DNA of 64,000 bases from Rosa chinensis (Eukaryota > Streptophyta > Magnoliopsida > Rosales > Rosaceae). The notes below the pieces were generated by a model. The model was given only the letters and a program-made list of their open reading frames with translations. It searched no databases and was not told where the DNA came from. The position numbers and the translations under genes are program-made. The DNA lies in the NCBI RefSeq assembly GCF_002994745.2, contig NC_037093.1, positions 47,410,384 through 47,474,383 on the forward strand. Reading direction: 5' to 3'. Below are positions 22,081-39,015 of the stretch, piece by piece (the stretch's first letter is position 1; every line of letters begins with the position of its first letter).

Positions 22081-22491
22081 GAACAATTCTTAGGTTCACC
22101 CCTAGGATGAATGAGCATATTCACCCCCGTTGTCGATTAATATATTTTTACTTAATAAATTTATAATCCAACGGTCTATATCTTAAATTATCCTTTAAAG
22201 ATCATCTCTGTAAAAAATCAATCGAATCGGAAATCATTTAATTATCTAATTGAATCAAACAAATGGATGGTTTTAACAATACTTACTACTACTATGATGA
22301 ACCATCCATGTATTTCATACAAATGAATAACTAAAAGATCTTCAATTTGATTGATTTTTTATAGAGCTAATCTTTATATTACGTTATACAATATAAATGG
22401 TTGGATTAGAAAATTATAAAATTATTATGCGTTAATCACAAGAGATGGTGCATTTGCTCATTCATCATAAGGGTGAACTTAAAAATTATTC
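22081..22491. mobile_element. MULE-type MITE, 411 bp
   Basis: Inverted ends GAACAATTCTTAGGTTCACC and GAATAATTTTTAAGTTCACC continue to ATGAATGAGCA. A perfect 9-bp duplication TAAATTCTA flanks the element (22072-22080 and 22492-22500), which fits Mutator-like elements. The inside is AT-rich with no frame. The DNA on either side (21874-22071 and 22501-22787) shows no gene; 22680-22787 is the likely 3' UTR of the ER-body gene. Confidence 0.88.
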
Positions 22492-22787
22492 TAAATTCTA
22501 TGATTTAGGGCATAGAACCTGTACTTGGCAAACACCACCCATAGAGGAGACGGTCTCATTATTGCACATACAACTTCAACATAAACAGTCTAAAATTACA
22601 GAGCATTAAAATCGTCTTGCACGTGCACTATGGCATTATTCGATCTCAACCAAAAATAAAAATAAAAAAAATCCTACAATTACAAACCAGCTGAGCAAAA
22701 CGTTTTCAGCCACTTTATTGTGTAAGAAAGTTACTTAGCTAAACAATGGCAAGTGCATGCTGGGATTCCATTGAGAGATATAGAATG

Positions 22788-25938
<3,151 letters not shown>

Positions 25939-26020
25939 TTTCAGCTAACAGCTGCACAGATACAGTCTCTATTGCGTTATTGTGAAGGAAGGTCTAGGTC
26001 GACTCTGCTTGTGTGAACTC

Positions 26021-26030
26021 TAATATATAA
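26021..26030 (-). promoter_or_regulatory. TATA box of the ER-body gene
   Basis: The minus strand reads TTATATATTA about 85 bases upstream of the ATG at 25938. It is conserved in copy 1. Confidence 0.55.
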
Positions 26031-27053
26031 GCATTGGAGTGTGTCTTCATCATAGTTTTACTAGACTTTATTTTAGTTAGTTTTTGTTTTTGTTTTTAAT
26101 TTTTTTGGACCAAGAAATTAATTACCAGTATAGACGTATAGTTGACTTCAAATCAAGTTTCTGAGTTGGTTGTTCAATGTGATGAGCTATGTGGTTGTGT
26201 AAACTATATAAGAGAATCAAGAATCATAATTCAAAAAGTTAGTATATACACAGACTTTGCATTAAGAAAATATAAGAGTCGATCACATGTCTTTGTAATT
26301 AAGTACAGATCCCGTTTGAAATGGAAAGTGAAGAAATAAGCAGTAGAAAAATTAAGGGTACATATTTATACATGTTGTGGTTCATTAATTAGTCTCTCTC
26401 TCTTTTTTTTTGGAGAAGTTTTTGATCCTTAAGTCATTTTCTTTGGGGACAATATCCTTCAGGGTTCAGTGGTTCACAAATTGTTTAGCCAAAAACAATG
26501 TGTGATCCCCTTGAAGTTGAACTACCAAACAGAACATTGATAGAACAGCCCCCTTGATCTATGTGCGTCCTTGCTCTTCAATTAAAGCATTTTCTTTGGG
26601 GACAATGTCCTTGAAGGTTCAGTGGTTCACAAATTGTTTAGCCAAAAACAACATGTGATCCAATTTTTCTTACCCAACTCAATTTATCACCCTTTCATAG
26701 AATTCTCGATCCAACTAACAGTCAGATTAAACGTACCATCTAAGATTTTGGATATCTCTACATGTGAATACATATGATTTGGATCCAATGTTGGCAAATA
26801 ATCAATTACTTCAGTGATTAAGAAAGATCTGAAGAAGACTAAGAAAATTGAAGTCAATTGGTTGTTGATCATATTTTCGAATGCTATTAGTCTTACATCA
26901 AGAATTTTTTATGGTTAAAGTATTCCAACTAATTTCAGTACGTAATAATAAGATGTATCATTTCTTATATACAAGGTCACGTAGGTTTTAAAGTTGAATT
27001 CATCATCATCATTTAACAGCATACAACTTTTATAAACTAATTAAAAACTATAA

Positions 27054-27420
27054 TCTATACTATTATTAAGAGAACCCACTGTGACCACCCACTTTGTCGG
27101 TCAAAGTGGGTGTGAAATAACGTAAATATCTTTAAACTATAGTTTAATTTTAAATAGTCTTTAATATATGAGGGATATTATGGTAAATAACAAAATATAA
27201 ATCAGAAAAAGTAGGAAATGATAATTTCTCATCCCACATTCTCTAAATATAACTTCTCAATCCCACCATCTACATATATAACTGCCCACATCTTACGGAA
27301 TACGGATGTAATTCTTTTTTCCCCTCTGAAAAGTAAAAATAACAATAAAAATAAAAATAAAAATAAAAATAAAAACAAAAACTGTTTAACACGTACATCG
27401 CATGTGTCAATAAAGACTAG
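27054..27420 (+). mobile_element. Non-autonomous Helitron, 367 bp
   Basis: The 5' end TCTATACTATTATTAAGAG follows an A. The 3' end carries a short hairpin, ACACGTACATCGCATGTGT, eleven bases before the terminal CTAG, which is followed by T. These are the standard Helitron marks: insertion between A and T, no target duplication, and a 3' hairpin before CTRR. No Rep/helicase is encoded. A (AAAAAT)n-like tract lies at 27334-27376. Copy 3 lacks the element. Confidence 0.8.
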
Positions 27421-27617
27421 TTGTTTATTATTTAAGCACAGCTGTACTAAATTACTCATTGTTAATTTAAACACAACTATATCAAACCGCTCAGGCAGCA
27501 CCAATTTACATGCATGACTTCACAATCACAACTCATAGGACTCCGCTAAGGTTTATTTTGTTTCTGTGCAGATCCTAGAATCAAAGAAATATACTTTGCT
27601 ATTTCTATAAACGCATC

Positions 27618-27636
27618 CTTTTTTTTTGGCTAAATA
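27618..27636 (-). mobile_element. 19-bp poly(A) retroposon stub
   Basis: A short insert, TATTTAGCC plus A-tract on the minus strand, lies between TATAAACGCATC (27606-27617) and TATAAACACATC (27637-27648), 11 of 12 matching. Confidence 0.45.
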
Positions 27637-27709
27637 TATAAACACATCTTTGAAACAAACAAAACCATGATCTCTGATCACATATTACCTAGGATATGCC
27701 TACAGTTTT

Positions 27710-27725
27710 TTTTTTTTTTGATCAG
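27710..27725 (-). mobile_element. 16-bp poly(A) retroposon stub
   Basis: CTGATC plus ten A on the minus strand lies between perfect 18-bp direct repeats GGATATGCCTACAGTTTT (27692-27709 and 27726-27743). GATC before the A-tract matches the 3' end of the retroposon at 1682-3032. Confidence 0.65.
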
Positions 27726-28578
27726 GGATATGCCTACAGTTTTCATTGGTCTTAATCAATCAACTCAATTTGCAATATAGAAAGACCATAACTTATTGTC
27801 AAAATTTCTGTACTACTTTAAATCTTTAATATGTTCACCTGAATGATTGATCATACTAGGTTGACGAAAAGCTTGAAACTAATTGGTGGATAATGACTCG
27901 AGCATTAGATTAGGGTAACATCTTCACCAAATGGGTCCCTAAAGGTGTAACCCCTAATATAAGAATTGCTCGATTTGGATTCTCGTGAGTAACGAGTTTT
28001 TTTTTTGGTTGTGATACAAGAAGTAAAACGAGTTATTTCATCTTATGTGTATAAACAACGTTTTAGGGGTAGGTAGGCTAACAAGGGCAAAGACCAAACA
28101 GACACGTTGCAGAGAACTACAATAAGATGTAAATTTTATTGTGCAGAGGCGCGAGGTAATGGCAATAAACAATCGTGTGTAAATTTTACACAATAAGATG
28201 TAGAAAATCTCCATGTGTAATATTTTATAATTTATTTTACATCCATTAACTTACGCACGGATATTTTATTTATTTATTTATTTATGAAAAAATAATAATA
28301 TATTAAATCAAAGATTACATTTGATATATATCACACTTTAATCAAGACCCGACTTAAAATAACTTCAACAACTCTTTAATGCACTAAAGCACAAAGCATG
28401 GAACTGATAATTAAAAACTTTGCATTCATGACCTGAAAATTTCTGTGTCATTTCGCCTATCAAAAAAGAAAAGAAAAAAAATTTGGTAACTCAAATCTAA
28501 ACCCAAATATAGAAGATAAGCTAGAATAATTCATCTTCCCAGGACTAAAACTCTAAAGGACAGAGAAAAATATGACCT

Positions 28579-28781
28579 TGTTTTAGGGAATCAGAAATTG
28601 AGAGGAATTTGCTGTGTATTCTCATTGATAATAGGGGCCTCTTTATATAGAGGATTACAATGTATAGAGATAGAATCATACAAGGAAAGAGAATCTCTAG
28701 ATTCTTCTAATTGAACCCTATTAACACTAGGTCAAGTAACCTAGAGTTTGGATTAAACACAAATAGAGATATCCTTAAACA
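28579..28781 (-). repeat. Copia D 3' LTR (left)
   Basis: 203 bp, TGTTTTAGGG to CCTTAAACA. A polypurine tract (AAGGGGGAG on the minus strand, 28782-28790) follows directly. Confidence 0.95.
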
Positions 28782-29264
28782 CTCCCCCTTCTGTTCTCCA
28801 AACGCGATGCTTCTCTCGTTGCCTCGTTAAAAACCTTGCCGAGTAACAAAAACCCAGTGGGACAAAAATAACCTCGGTCGAGATGAACATGTAGACATCT
28901 CCCCCTGATGTTTGCTCCTCCCCCTGATGACTACGATCATGGGAGTTCAGATAATTTCCGCAAGTCAATTCTTGCCACATGTTTCTCGAACGTGGATTTG
29001 GGCAATGACTTAATAAACAAGTCTGCCTCACTATCCTCATATTGAATCTAGTTCACTTTGATCTCGAGGAGAGTCTGTTGTTCCTGATTATGCTTGGTTT
29101 TGTCGCTTTTGATGTAGCCTTGCCTCATTTGTTCAAAACAAGCAGCATTATCCTAAACGCTCGTAGGCACATCTGTGGTAGACTTCAAACCACAATTGTG
29201 CGAACATGCGTAATTATGGATCCAATCCATATACATTCACGAACCACTTCGTGAAGAGCAATGA

Positions 29265-32103
29265 TGTAACATCCCGTATTTTCACTTACCCGTTTACTAG
29301 TCATTTGGACGGTAAACGACAACTGCTCTTACTTTTTACCCTAATTCGGTATTTTAGTGGCCCTAAAAGTTGACTTTTTGTTCGGGTCAAAATTTGAGGA
29401 AAGGTTCTTCATGAAAGTTGTAGGGGACGTTAAACCGAGCGCGTGCATATGTGGTGCGTAAAAATCGGACTTAGTATGCGAGAGTTATGGCCAAAAATGT
29501 GAAGTTACTGTTCATGGTAATTTTTGATTAAAATAGAAATTTACCCAGGGTAGGTTTCCATTTCCGGAAACCCACCCTTCCTCTTCTCTCTCCACTCCCC
29601 CGACCTCTCTCTTCTCCGGTTCGGCCATTTTTCTTCTCCCTTTCGATTTGCCACTTTCCGGCCACCAACCGGCGTGCCACCGGTCATCAGAGGAGCGCCT
29701 CCTCCCTTCGATCACCCTAGTAACCTTGGTTTTCGACGATTTGACCGGAAAAGCACGGATCGAAGCAAAATCCCCTCCGGCTGCAATTTGAGGTTTTTGC
29801 CGATTTCCGGCTGTTTCGGCCACCTCCGGTCCCCATCTCGCCGTCGAAGGTTCGGTTTTCATCACTGATCATTTCCCCTATGGCCTTGTATCACGATTTA
29901 TTGTGTAGATGCCGAATCGACGAATTGAAATTCTAGGGTTCTTGAGGATTTCTGGGTTTTGTTCATTGATCGATTTCGGCTGTTTTTAATTGTTATTTGG
30001 GAATGTTGTAGTTGAGAAGTTGAATCAGTGTGTTGAGTAGGTGCCGCTGTCAAATTTTGGTGTCCATTGGAGTTGGTGGCAGTGGCGGCGGCGCCGCCAC
30101 TGTGGGCGGCTTTAACGGCGGCTAGGGTAGCTTTTTAATTTCAATTTCTGGCTAGTTAAATTCTATAATTATCATAGAGCTTGTATGTGAAGTTTGGTGA
30201 ATTTTGGAGGAGTTTGGAATTGTTTGTGAATTTCCGAAATTTGGAGTTTTGTGATTGAATTGTGGGAAATCCGGCCGTTGGATCTCCCTCGTTTTCGTTG
30301 TGGAATATATAAATTGAGGAATTGGTGTTGTGGAAGAGGTTTGGGGTGAATTTGAGAAGTAATGGAGATAGAGATTTTCGGATTTCGTTTAAGTTCGTAA
30401 TTATTTTATCGGATTGCCGTTTACGGAAATATAATTGTGTACAGGGCAATGTCGCGAGCTACGGTTAGATGAAGGAACTCGTTTGCGTGGTTGCCCAATA
30501 GTACTGTGAGTGGACTTTTATTTTTAAATATTGATGCATGCAATTATTTTCTTAAATAATGCTCTAGTTTTAATCATATTACTTATTGAGCAAATGATTT
30601 GATTTTCGGAAATTCGATCTCGGTTTATCTCGTGGATTTGCTCTTGATAATGAGTTTCAAAGGTTGATTATGATTTATAATATTATTTGACAAATTGCTT
30701 ATTTCCGAGGTAATTTTCCGAAATTAAGTATATTTCTAAATGCCGATTTAAGTTCCTGGAAGGTTCTCGAGATGAGTTTTGATGGAGTTGGATTTTCTCA
30801 TTTATTTATTGACCTTTGGTTTTGGCATCGGAAGTGCCTAATTAAGGATTTTGGATTTGGTTGGTTTCTTGGAGATTTTGAGAGATTTTTTTTGGAAATG
30901 GGATTTGCTTATATTAATTTCCGGTTTCGGTTACGGATATAAGAATATTTTGGGCGTGTGGGACACGCCGTCGATTTATTCCTATTTCTCACTTATCCAT
31001 TTTGAGATTGAGAGTAATCTTGACGTGCGGGGTCAAGTCGTTGAATACATGGTTTCTATCTCGTGAGAAATATGGGGAAGCTACATGGATTTACTGGTTT
31101 TCGATGATTTTTCCTCACCATACGCGGGTTATGTTATTAGGTCTCCTCCTCACTGACTTTGTGTTGGTGAGTGGCAGTTGAGGTAGCTTGTTCTCCTCCT
31201 CACCTACTTTGTGTTGGTGAGTGGCAGTAGAGGTGATTTATTCTCCTCCTCACGTGGGTGGCAGTCGAGGTCATTTGGTCTCCTCCTCGCACAATCTATG
31301 TGTGAGTGGAAGTTGAGGTTATTAGTTCTCCTCCTCGCACAATCTATGTGTGAGTGGCAGTTGAGGGTAGGTAGAGCCTGAGAGGCTCCATTTCCCGTAT
31401 GGTGATATCTCTTCCTTATATCTTACCATTTCTCGACTAGTGGGGCCTAGTCTGATTTCCTTGTAACCAGCGGGGCTGGTTTTATCCTGTCGAGTATCAG
31501 AGTTTCGATCTTTCCTCTCGGATGTTTGTGACTAGCGGGGCTAATCGATTTTTCTTGAGCAGGGCTTCTCGTGAATTGTTTTCTGAATCGTTACATGCAT
31601 CGAGAGTTTTTAAGGAAATATATATATGGGAAAGTATAAAATCCACTTGGTTTAAAAATTGTTTATTTTTGTCCACTCACGCTAACGTATTTTATGTACT
31701 TTTCCCTGGGCCCTTCGGTTTCAAATGCCCAGTTTGCAGGCGAATTGGTTGAGGTCGGGCGTACAAGGAGTTGAGGCATAGTCAACAGCATGGCTTCCGC
31801 ATCTGTCGTTGAATTAGGTTTTCCTCTTATACCTTTCTATTAGAATTGCTCTGATTACCTATGGGATTTATGATATTTGAGTTGGGATGCGTGTTTTGTG
31901 AATTGGAGACTGATGTCGATTTGGGGAGCAGGGTGGCTCCAGGAGCATAAGGATGAATTGATTGAGGAGTGTAAATGTTTTCTACAGGTTTGGGTAGCCC
32001 ATTTTAGGGGAAGTTCCGCCAAACTTTTGGTAGAATTTCTTCTAAGGTGGGCCCCGCAGGGTCACTTCGGATTTCAAGGTGAAATCCGGGGCGGGTCCTG
32101 TCA
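29265..32103 (+). mobile_element. Solo LTR, 2.84 kb, Gypsy-like, nested in Copia D
   Basis: The insert begins TGTAACATCCCG, ends GGGCGGGTCCTGTCA and is flanked by AATGA (29260-29264 and 32104-32108). The matching stretch of Copia A (16221-16245) is uninterrupted. No gag, pol, internal LTR pair, primer site or polypurine tract is found. It parallels the insert at 4945-7776 on the other strand: GTTGACTTTTT, CATGAAAGTTGTAG, GAGTTATGG, TTTCCATTTCCGG, then a CT-rich leader and CCGG-rich text. The frames at 29512-29868 lie in that leader and are not genes. Confidence 0.82.
31139..31375 (+). repeat. Tandem repeat in the solo LTR, ~47 bp unit
   Basis: Five units of the form TCTCCTCCTCAC...GTGAGTGGCAGTTGAGGT stand in a row. 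Two later units carry CGCACAATCTATGTG in place of TGACTTTGTGTTGG. A shorter word, AGCGGGGCTAG or similar, repeats at 31440-31550. Confidence 0.85.
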
Positions 32104-32240
32104 AATGATCTCTGCATTGTTCAAAGATATAGAGACTAGGGTCTATTCTGTAGACCTCCAAGATGTCACGGTCTTTTCCCATGGTGAACACTTGACCGAA
32201 TTGGGAATGACCTTTGTGTGGGTCAGAGAGATACCCAACA

Positions 32241-35144
32241 TTAGCAAAACCTTCCAAAACACATGTCGTTTTGGGATGGGGGTAGTGGACGCAGGCCAGT
32301 GTTGGCGGCGTACCTGGTGTGTGATGGGTCTGAATCCATCATCTCTTTGTAGGGATAGAGCAAGCCCATATCAATCATACATCTCAAATATCGAAAGATA
32401 TCTTTTACACCAATCCAATGGCATCGCGTTGGCGTAGAGCTATATCTAGCTAACAAGTTCACAACATATGAGATGTCCGGTCTTGTGCATTGGGATAAGT
32501 ACAATAATACGCCTATTGTACTACATAAGGCACTTCTGCCTCTAGCACATCTTCGTCATCATCCTTTCGACGAAGGGGATCCTTTTTAGGATCAAGACTA
32601 TGGACGATCATGGGGGTGCTTGAAAGCTTGACCTTGTCAAAATGCTTAAGCATCTATCGACACGATGCTCAAGTTCTAAACCGAGACATAATCGTGTTCT
32701 CCCAAAATCCTTCATCTCAAACTCGGATTTCAAGTGTTCAGCGGTTTCCCTTAACTCTTTAAGGGCTTCTAATGAATATCATGTCCAACATGAACCGCGA
32801 TAGACTCCGAAACTTGTCATAGAAACGCGTGGGCATATCCCTTCCCAATCCCAATCAAGTAGTCACTTTAGTGAGCGTTTCAATCTTATTATAAACGCGC
32901 TCCGTGGTCTAGAGCCTCTTGACTTAGGTAAATGAAGTTCACCATGAACCTTCATGTATATTCCGTATCTAGATCCCCATAGAGATACGTAGTGACCACA
33001 TTTGTAAGCTGCATGTTCAGTTATTCGGAAACTACCAAACTGACAAGGTAGTGGAGTGCAATGACATCCATTACGAGAGAATATGTCTCATCGTAGTCGA
33101 TTCCAGGGCGTTTTGTGAGAAGCCTTGCTCCATAAGGCGAGATTACCATCTCTTTTTCTCATCACGGTTTCTAACGAAGACCCATTAGTCAATAGGTTTT
33201 ATGTCAGGAGGTGTTAGCATCTCTAGCTCGAAAACCTTCCTGTTCGTTAGAGAATCCATCTTAACCTGGATCGCATCTTTCCATTTAGGGAAAATCTCTC
33301 TACGTTGGCATTCATTCATCAACGGAGCGTGGTTCGATATCATCTGACTCAACAAACTCATGCGCAACGAAATACGCAACTACATCACCAATTATGATGG
33401 AGTTTCTATCCCACGTCTCATGTACACTAGTGTAAGTTTCATAGAGCTCTATATTCTCAGGAATAGGTTCTGACGTTGAGGCGTCCCCCAACGATAACCA
33501 TAACCCGGAAGATTCTCATAAGACGGATTTTGAGTCTTGATGATCAAAGGATTGAAATGTGCCAAAGTATCCTTCGAACTCACGGGCCTCCCACGCATCC
33601 TAGCTGGGGCCATGGCCTGTAACGCCAGAGTGCCACTCTCTTTGGCGTTGGCACCATGCCTACCTCCGTGTAGGGTGGCGCTATGTCCTCTCGTAGGGGC
33701 GTACTTCCTTGCAGGCATGTTTGCAGCATATTTGTGTGATCTCGTCACTTTAATAGGGATCAAGATGAGACATAGTGGGGACAGACCTCGACAATTCTTG
33801 TCGTTCCTGTTGAACATCTGTGTTCTTATCTCCCCCGAACGATTGGAAGACTGTTTCATCAAAGTGACATCCGCAAATCTAGCGGTAAGGAGATCGCCTT
33901 ACAAGGGCATTAAGTGGAGGACGATTGTTGGAGTCTCAAATCCAACTGAGTTGCCCATTCGTCTGTAAGGACCTATCATAGTGCGCTGTGGCAGCGCAAT
34001 GGGCACATAAATGGCTCACTCAAATGTGCGTAAGTACAAAATAGTTGTACCTAGTCACCAACTGTAACGCAGGGGTACATTGAGTGGCGGTCGGTCGTAG
34101 ACGAATTAGCATAGCTACATGCGATATTGCATCACCTCAAGCGGATATAAGGAGAATGGTGCGCATTACCAATGTCCAGACTATCCTCGTAGTCGTTTTC
34201 GCGAGACCATTTGGGGTGTACATGGGAATATAATGTCCAACATCAATCCCAATGCAATAACCATCGAAAGTCTTCGATGTAAACTCTCCAGCATAGTCAA
34301 ATCCAATTGACTGAATATGATGATTTGGGGAGTGAGCCCGTTGTCATATGATATGTGCTAGGAGTGTAGCATAAGCAGCATTACAAGTAGACAATGGCAC
34401 GACACGTGACCAGCGTGTTTGCGTGTCAACCAACATCATGAGATATTTAAACGTCCGCAAGTTGGTTGAATCAGTCCATAGAATCCTCATGGATTTGATG
34501 TAAGAACAGAATGAGTATTTTCATATCCTTTGCGTAAGACGGTCTCAGTCCTAATTTCCCTAATGAACTGGCTTTGCAAAATGAGCGAGAGGCCATAGAA
34601 GCGATCAATGAGGATTTTGGTTGGGCCTGAGCGTCTGTAGCGCTATTAGAAGCAAAATGTGTGACTACATCTCCCATCATGGCGTTGGAGCCATGGAAAT
34701 TAGCATGTATGGCGTCATGGCCACAAGGAGGAACAACCATGGCGTTATGCTCATGGTTGGCGCCTTTTATGGCGTCATCAGATTCTTGCTTCGTTTTGCT
34801 CAAAATGATGGATGTCCGAGTGAAGTCTTTAGTAGACGGATCATCATATCATGACTAGGATGACCTATCCTGTCATGACAAAGCCAATATGTGTCTAAAT
34901 CCAAGAGATCTTCTCTCATAACTTTATTGGATTTAATAGCTCGAATAGTGACATAGAGTCCACTAGAGAGACACATAAACTTCTCTAAGATGCGCCTTTG
35001 TTCGCAATCGTTAGAGGTATTCGCAAAGGAACTCATCTCCATTCTACATGCGTTTTCGCATGGAATCCATTGGCTATTCATAGGGCAATTTGCCCTAAGA
35101 GCGTAGAGAGTTTCTGTGACAGTAATTAAGGTGCCATTTGGCAA
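32241..35144 (-). pseudogene. Copia D pol remnant
   Basis: Pieces on the minus strand are GAG-pre-integrase (LDTYWLCHDRIGHPSHDMM, near 34850), the integrase/RT linker (33862-33449), the RT start (WKDAIQVKMDSLTNRKVFEL, 33379-33185) and CTRPDISYVVNLLARYSS (32504-32241). Frames are broken throughout. Confidence 0.85.
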
Positions 35145-35410
35145 GTGGAACTTAGGCTATTCCATGTCCTTGAATTAATATTGATGGCCCAGCCATCTGT
35201 AGTCACAAAGTAATATGCTCAGAATCAAAATTGAGTCATAATGAAAAGAACTCGAAATTTTATTCATAAGCCAATGGAGTACATCATTGTTTCTTTGATC
35301 AAAGAAAATCTAATCCAATAAACATGGCAATCGCCTACATCTCTTGAAAAATAAAAAGACTTAATCAAAATCGCCAGTTTCTGGGTCTTGATCCTTATAG
35401 TCTTCCACCC

Positions 35411-36450
35411 TTAGATCGAGATCGCCATCTTGATCTTCTTGTTCCATGTAATTTGCTTCCCTTGCTTCACGATACGTCTTGTATGCATTTGCAACATTCT
35501 GGGGTACTGTACATGCTTTGGCCCAATGTTCAGTTGATCCACATCAAAAACAAACATCATTATGGTCAGGCTCCCTTGATCGAGGCGCCATTGGGGCGCG
35601 ATTTGGACAACCAATGCTCTTGGTGGCGTTACCACCATGGTCGGAGGCTCCTCCTCTCTCTCTTCACACGTTGACCTCTACGGTTCCGTGCACGCCTCTC
35701 TTGGCGATTTCCTTCCTCTTTAGGGCGAACATATGGACCAGAATGTCCAGAATTGTCCCTACTCTTAGGGTTTCGCTCCTTGCGTCCTCCATTGGGGGCG
35801 TGACTATAGTTAGACTGCGGAATAGACTTAGTTTCCACGGGTCTTGCATTATAGTTCTTCACAAGAATATTGTCGTGCTTTTCAGCTACGTTCATGGCGC
35901 CAATGAGCTCATGAAACCTTGTGATACGCCCTGCATTTACATCAATCCGATAATTCTTTGAAATCATCAGTGCAGAGACGGGGAAGGTAGAGAGAGTCTT
36001 CTCGATCAACATCGTATCAGTTATGGCTTGGCCACAAAACTCCATCAGAGACTTGATACGAAGGGCTTCCGAGTTATAATCAAGCACAGACTTGAAATCA
36101 CAAAAACGGAGGCTATGCCATCGCACTTCTAAATCAGGAAGCAGGGAGTCACGAACGTTGCCAAATCGCTGCTCAAGTTCTACCCATAGCTTTCTTGGGT
36201 CTTCCTCATTGAGGTACTCATTTTAGAGTACGTCATTCATGTGCCTTGTCATGAGAATTATGGATGTAGCTTGTTTTGCTTCGAAAGCAGTAGCTTGCTC
36301 AATGGAGAGCACGTTTTGACCAGGCTCTTGGATGGCTCCCAGAAGTCCATCAGCCTTAAGATATTGGCGCACATCTCGGACCCACCTATGTTATCCTGCG
36401 CCAGTTGTCTCTAGTGGAACGAAGTTCAACTTGTTCAGGTTACTTATCCT
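35411..36450 (-). pseudogene. Copia D gag with broken zinc knuckle
   Basis: The core RFHELIGAMNVAEKHD and FPVSALMISKNYRIDVN lie at 36126-35629. Upstream, the start codon position reads ATA and an in-frame stop occurs near 36221. In the zinc-knuckle region (about 35560-35510) one residue of the CCHC stretch is a TGA stop. Family as for copy A, with clear divergence in gag. Confidence 0.83.
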
Positions 36451-37541
36451 GAAAAACAACACAAGATTAGGGTTAGTTTTGGAGCGAAAAGGCTACCACG
36501 AAAAACTATTAAATTTCTGAGCGTAGTCGCTTCCAAGAAATTAGGGATTTTCTGAGCGTAGTCGCTTCCAAGAAAATCCGATTCCAAGAGGGGTTTTGGT
36601 TTAGATCTAAACAACGATGTATGTGGTCGATCGTTTTCGTCTCAACAAACTCTAAGTTTGGAGGACTCTACAAGCTCCAAGCTTGGAGTGAGCACGAACC
36701 CCCACAGTCTGGCTTTTGGTCTCCCCTATGAAGAAGAAAGGGGGGTAGGAGAAGGGATGATGGAAGTCCCCGAGAAAAGAAGAAGAAATTGAAAAAAAAA
36801 CTTCAAAAACGGGAACTTTTAGAAAAGTTTACCTTGAAAAGTTGCCGGAAATCTGGACCGGAAATTACCGTAGCTACCGGAAAAGTCACCGGAAGTTGAC
36901 CGAAAAATGTCGCCTGGAAAGTTATTGTAGTTGCCGGAAAAGTGGCCCGAAAAGTCGCCGGAAAGTGCCTGAAAAGTTGCGGGAAAAGTGTTGACCGGGG
37001 GTGCTGACGTGGTAGTCCGGATGATGACGTGGCAGCTGACGTGGCAGGGGATTCTGTGGCTTGGCGGCTCGGCAGCTCGGCTGGTTCACGTGGGCTCCGC
37101 TTGGGCCAGTTGCATGTGGGCTCGACTTGGGCTTCAGCAGTTGGACTTGGGCTTCAGTATCTGGGCCTAGGGCTGATCGGAGGTTGATGTTGACTGAAGC
37201 ACAGGTTCAGGCGGCGGTTTGATGGTTTGGTGGTTCAGGCGGCCGGTTCACGTGGTTCTAGGCCGGTTCCTGTTTTGATTTTTCGGCTCCGGTGATCTGG
37301 GGTCCGGCTACAGCTGCTGGTGAAGTTTCGTAGCAGTAGGCAGGGAGGAAAGCTTCGAACCGGGCAGAGGGACTTTAGCTACTTCCGGTGGCCGGTTCGG
37401 TGGTTTGCCGGCCAGTTCTGGGGGTGGGGCCGCCGGTTCTAGACTCCTGGAGTTGAGATCTTCAAGGTAGGCGGCGGTGGTTTCTGGGATTTGAAGGCTA
37501 CGAATTTAGGATTTCAGGGTTAGGGCTTCGTGCTGATAACG

Positions 37542-37745
37542 TGTTTTAGGGAATCAGAAATTGAGAGGAATTTGCTGTGTATTCTCATTGATAATAGGGG
37601 CCTCTTTATATAGAGGATTACAATGCATAGAGATAGAATCATACAAGGAAAGAGAATCTCTAGATTCTTCTAATTGAACCCTATTAACACTAGGTCAAGT
37701 AACCTAGAGTTTGGATTAAACACAAATAGAGATATCCTTAAACAG
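37542..37745 (-). repeat. Copia D 5' LTR (right)
   Basis: 204 bp. The adjacent minus-strand text CGTTATCAGCACGAA (37541-37527) is the primer-site candidate. Confidence 0.95.
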
Positions 37746-38540
<795 letters not shown>

Positions 38541-38757
38541 TCACGCTCCGGTGAGGTTGGACGGGCGAGGCGTCATTGTTGAGAGCGACTGTCTGGACAC
38601 ATTGGACTTCCTCACCTTGACGTGGAGCTTGCCATCGTCGCCGATCTCGACGTCGGTTTTGAGGAAGTCGCCACCGTTGAGGAACATGATGTCGGAGTCG
38701 ACCTTAAAGGAGACGATGGAGGCAGCGGTCTCCGGGAACTGCTCCATTATCAGCAGC
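38541..38757 (-). pseudogene. PIN auxin efflux carrier exon fragment, copy 2
   Basis: The minus strand reads [19 protein letters not shown] to [11 protein letters not shown] and ends at the same TGA as copy 1. At 38758 a hAT MITE interrupts it, and a further 14 bases of PIN-side sequence follow at 39016-39029. Then the Tat-like element begins, so the helix-coding part present in copy 1 is missing. No function is expected. Confidence 0.85.
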
Positions 38758-39015
38758 CAGGGGCGGATCCAGAATTTTTTTTCAGGTAAGGCAAGTCAAT
38801 GGCAGGAGGGGAAGGGAGGAAAATTAGAGAGAAGCTGCAGATTTTGGAGGCAATTGTGAAGTTTTTGCCTTGATTTTGCCTAATTTCTGTCATTTTCTTC
38901 CCCAATTCACCTATTTTTGCCATTTTCACATCCCTTGCCTACACCAAATCAATGTAAAATCAAAAATCCAATCTAGGCAAGTGCCCAAGCTGGGCTCTAT
39001 GTGGATCCGCCCCTG
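38758..39015. mobile_element. hAT-type MITE, 258 bp, in the PIN fragment
   Basis: Inverted ends CAGGGGCGGATCCA and an 8-bp duplication TCAGCAGC (38750-38757 and 39016-39023) mark the element. Copy 1 shows the uninterrupted site at about 3904. There is no frame. Confidence 0.92.

Larger units (their letters stand above)
28579..37745 (-). mobile_element. Copia LTR retrotransposon D, 9.17 kb with nested solo LTR
   Basis: LTRs of 203 and 204 bp differ by one base change and one 1-bp indel. Target duplication GACCT at 28574-28578 and 37746-37750; copy 1 shows the empty site at 1613-1622. Without the nested 2.84 kb insert, its length is about 6.32 kb, the same as copy A. The gag start codon is ATA instead of ATG and stops cut the frames, so it is defective. 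Near-identical LTRs mean a recent insertion, later than the segmental duplication. Confidence 0.95.
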
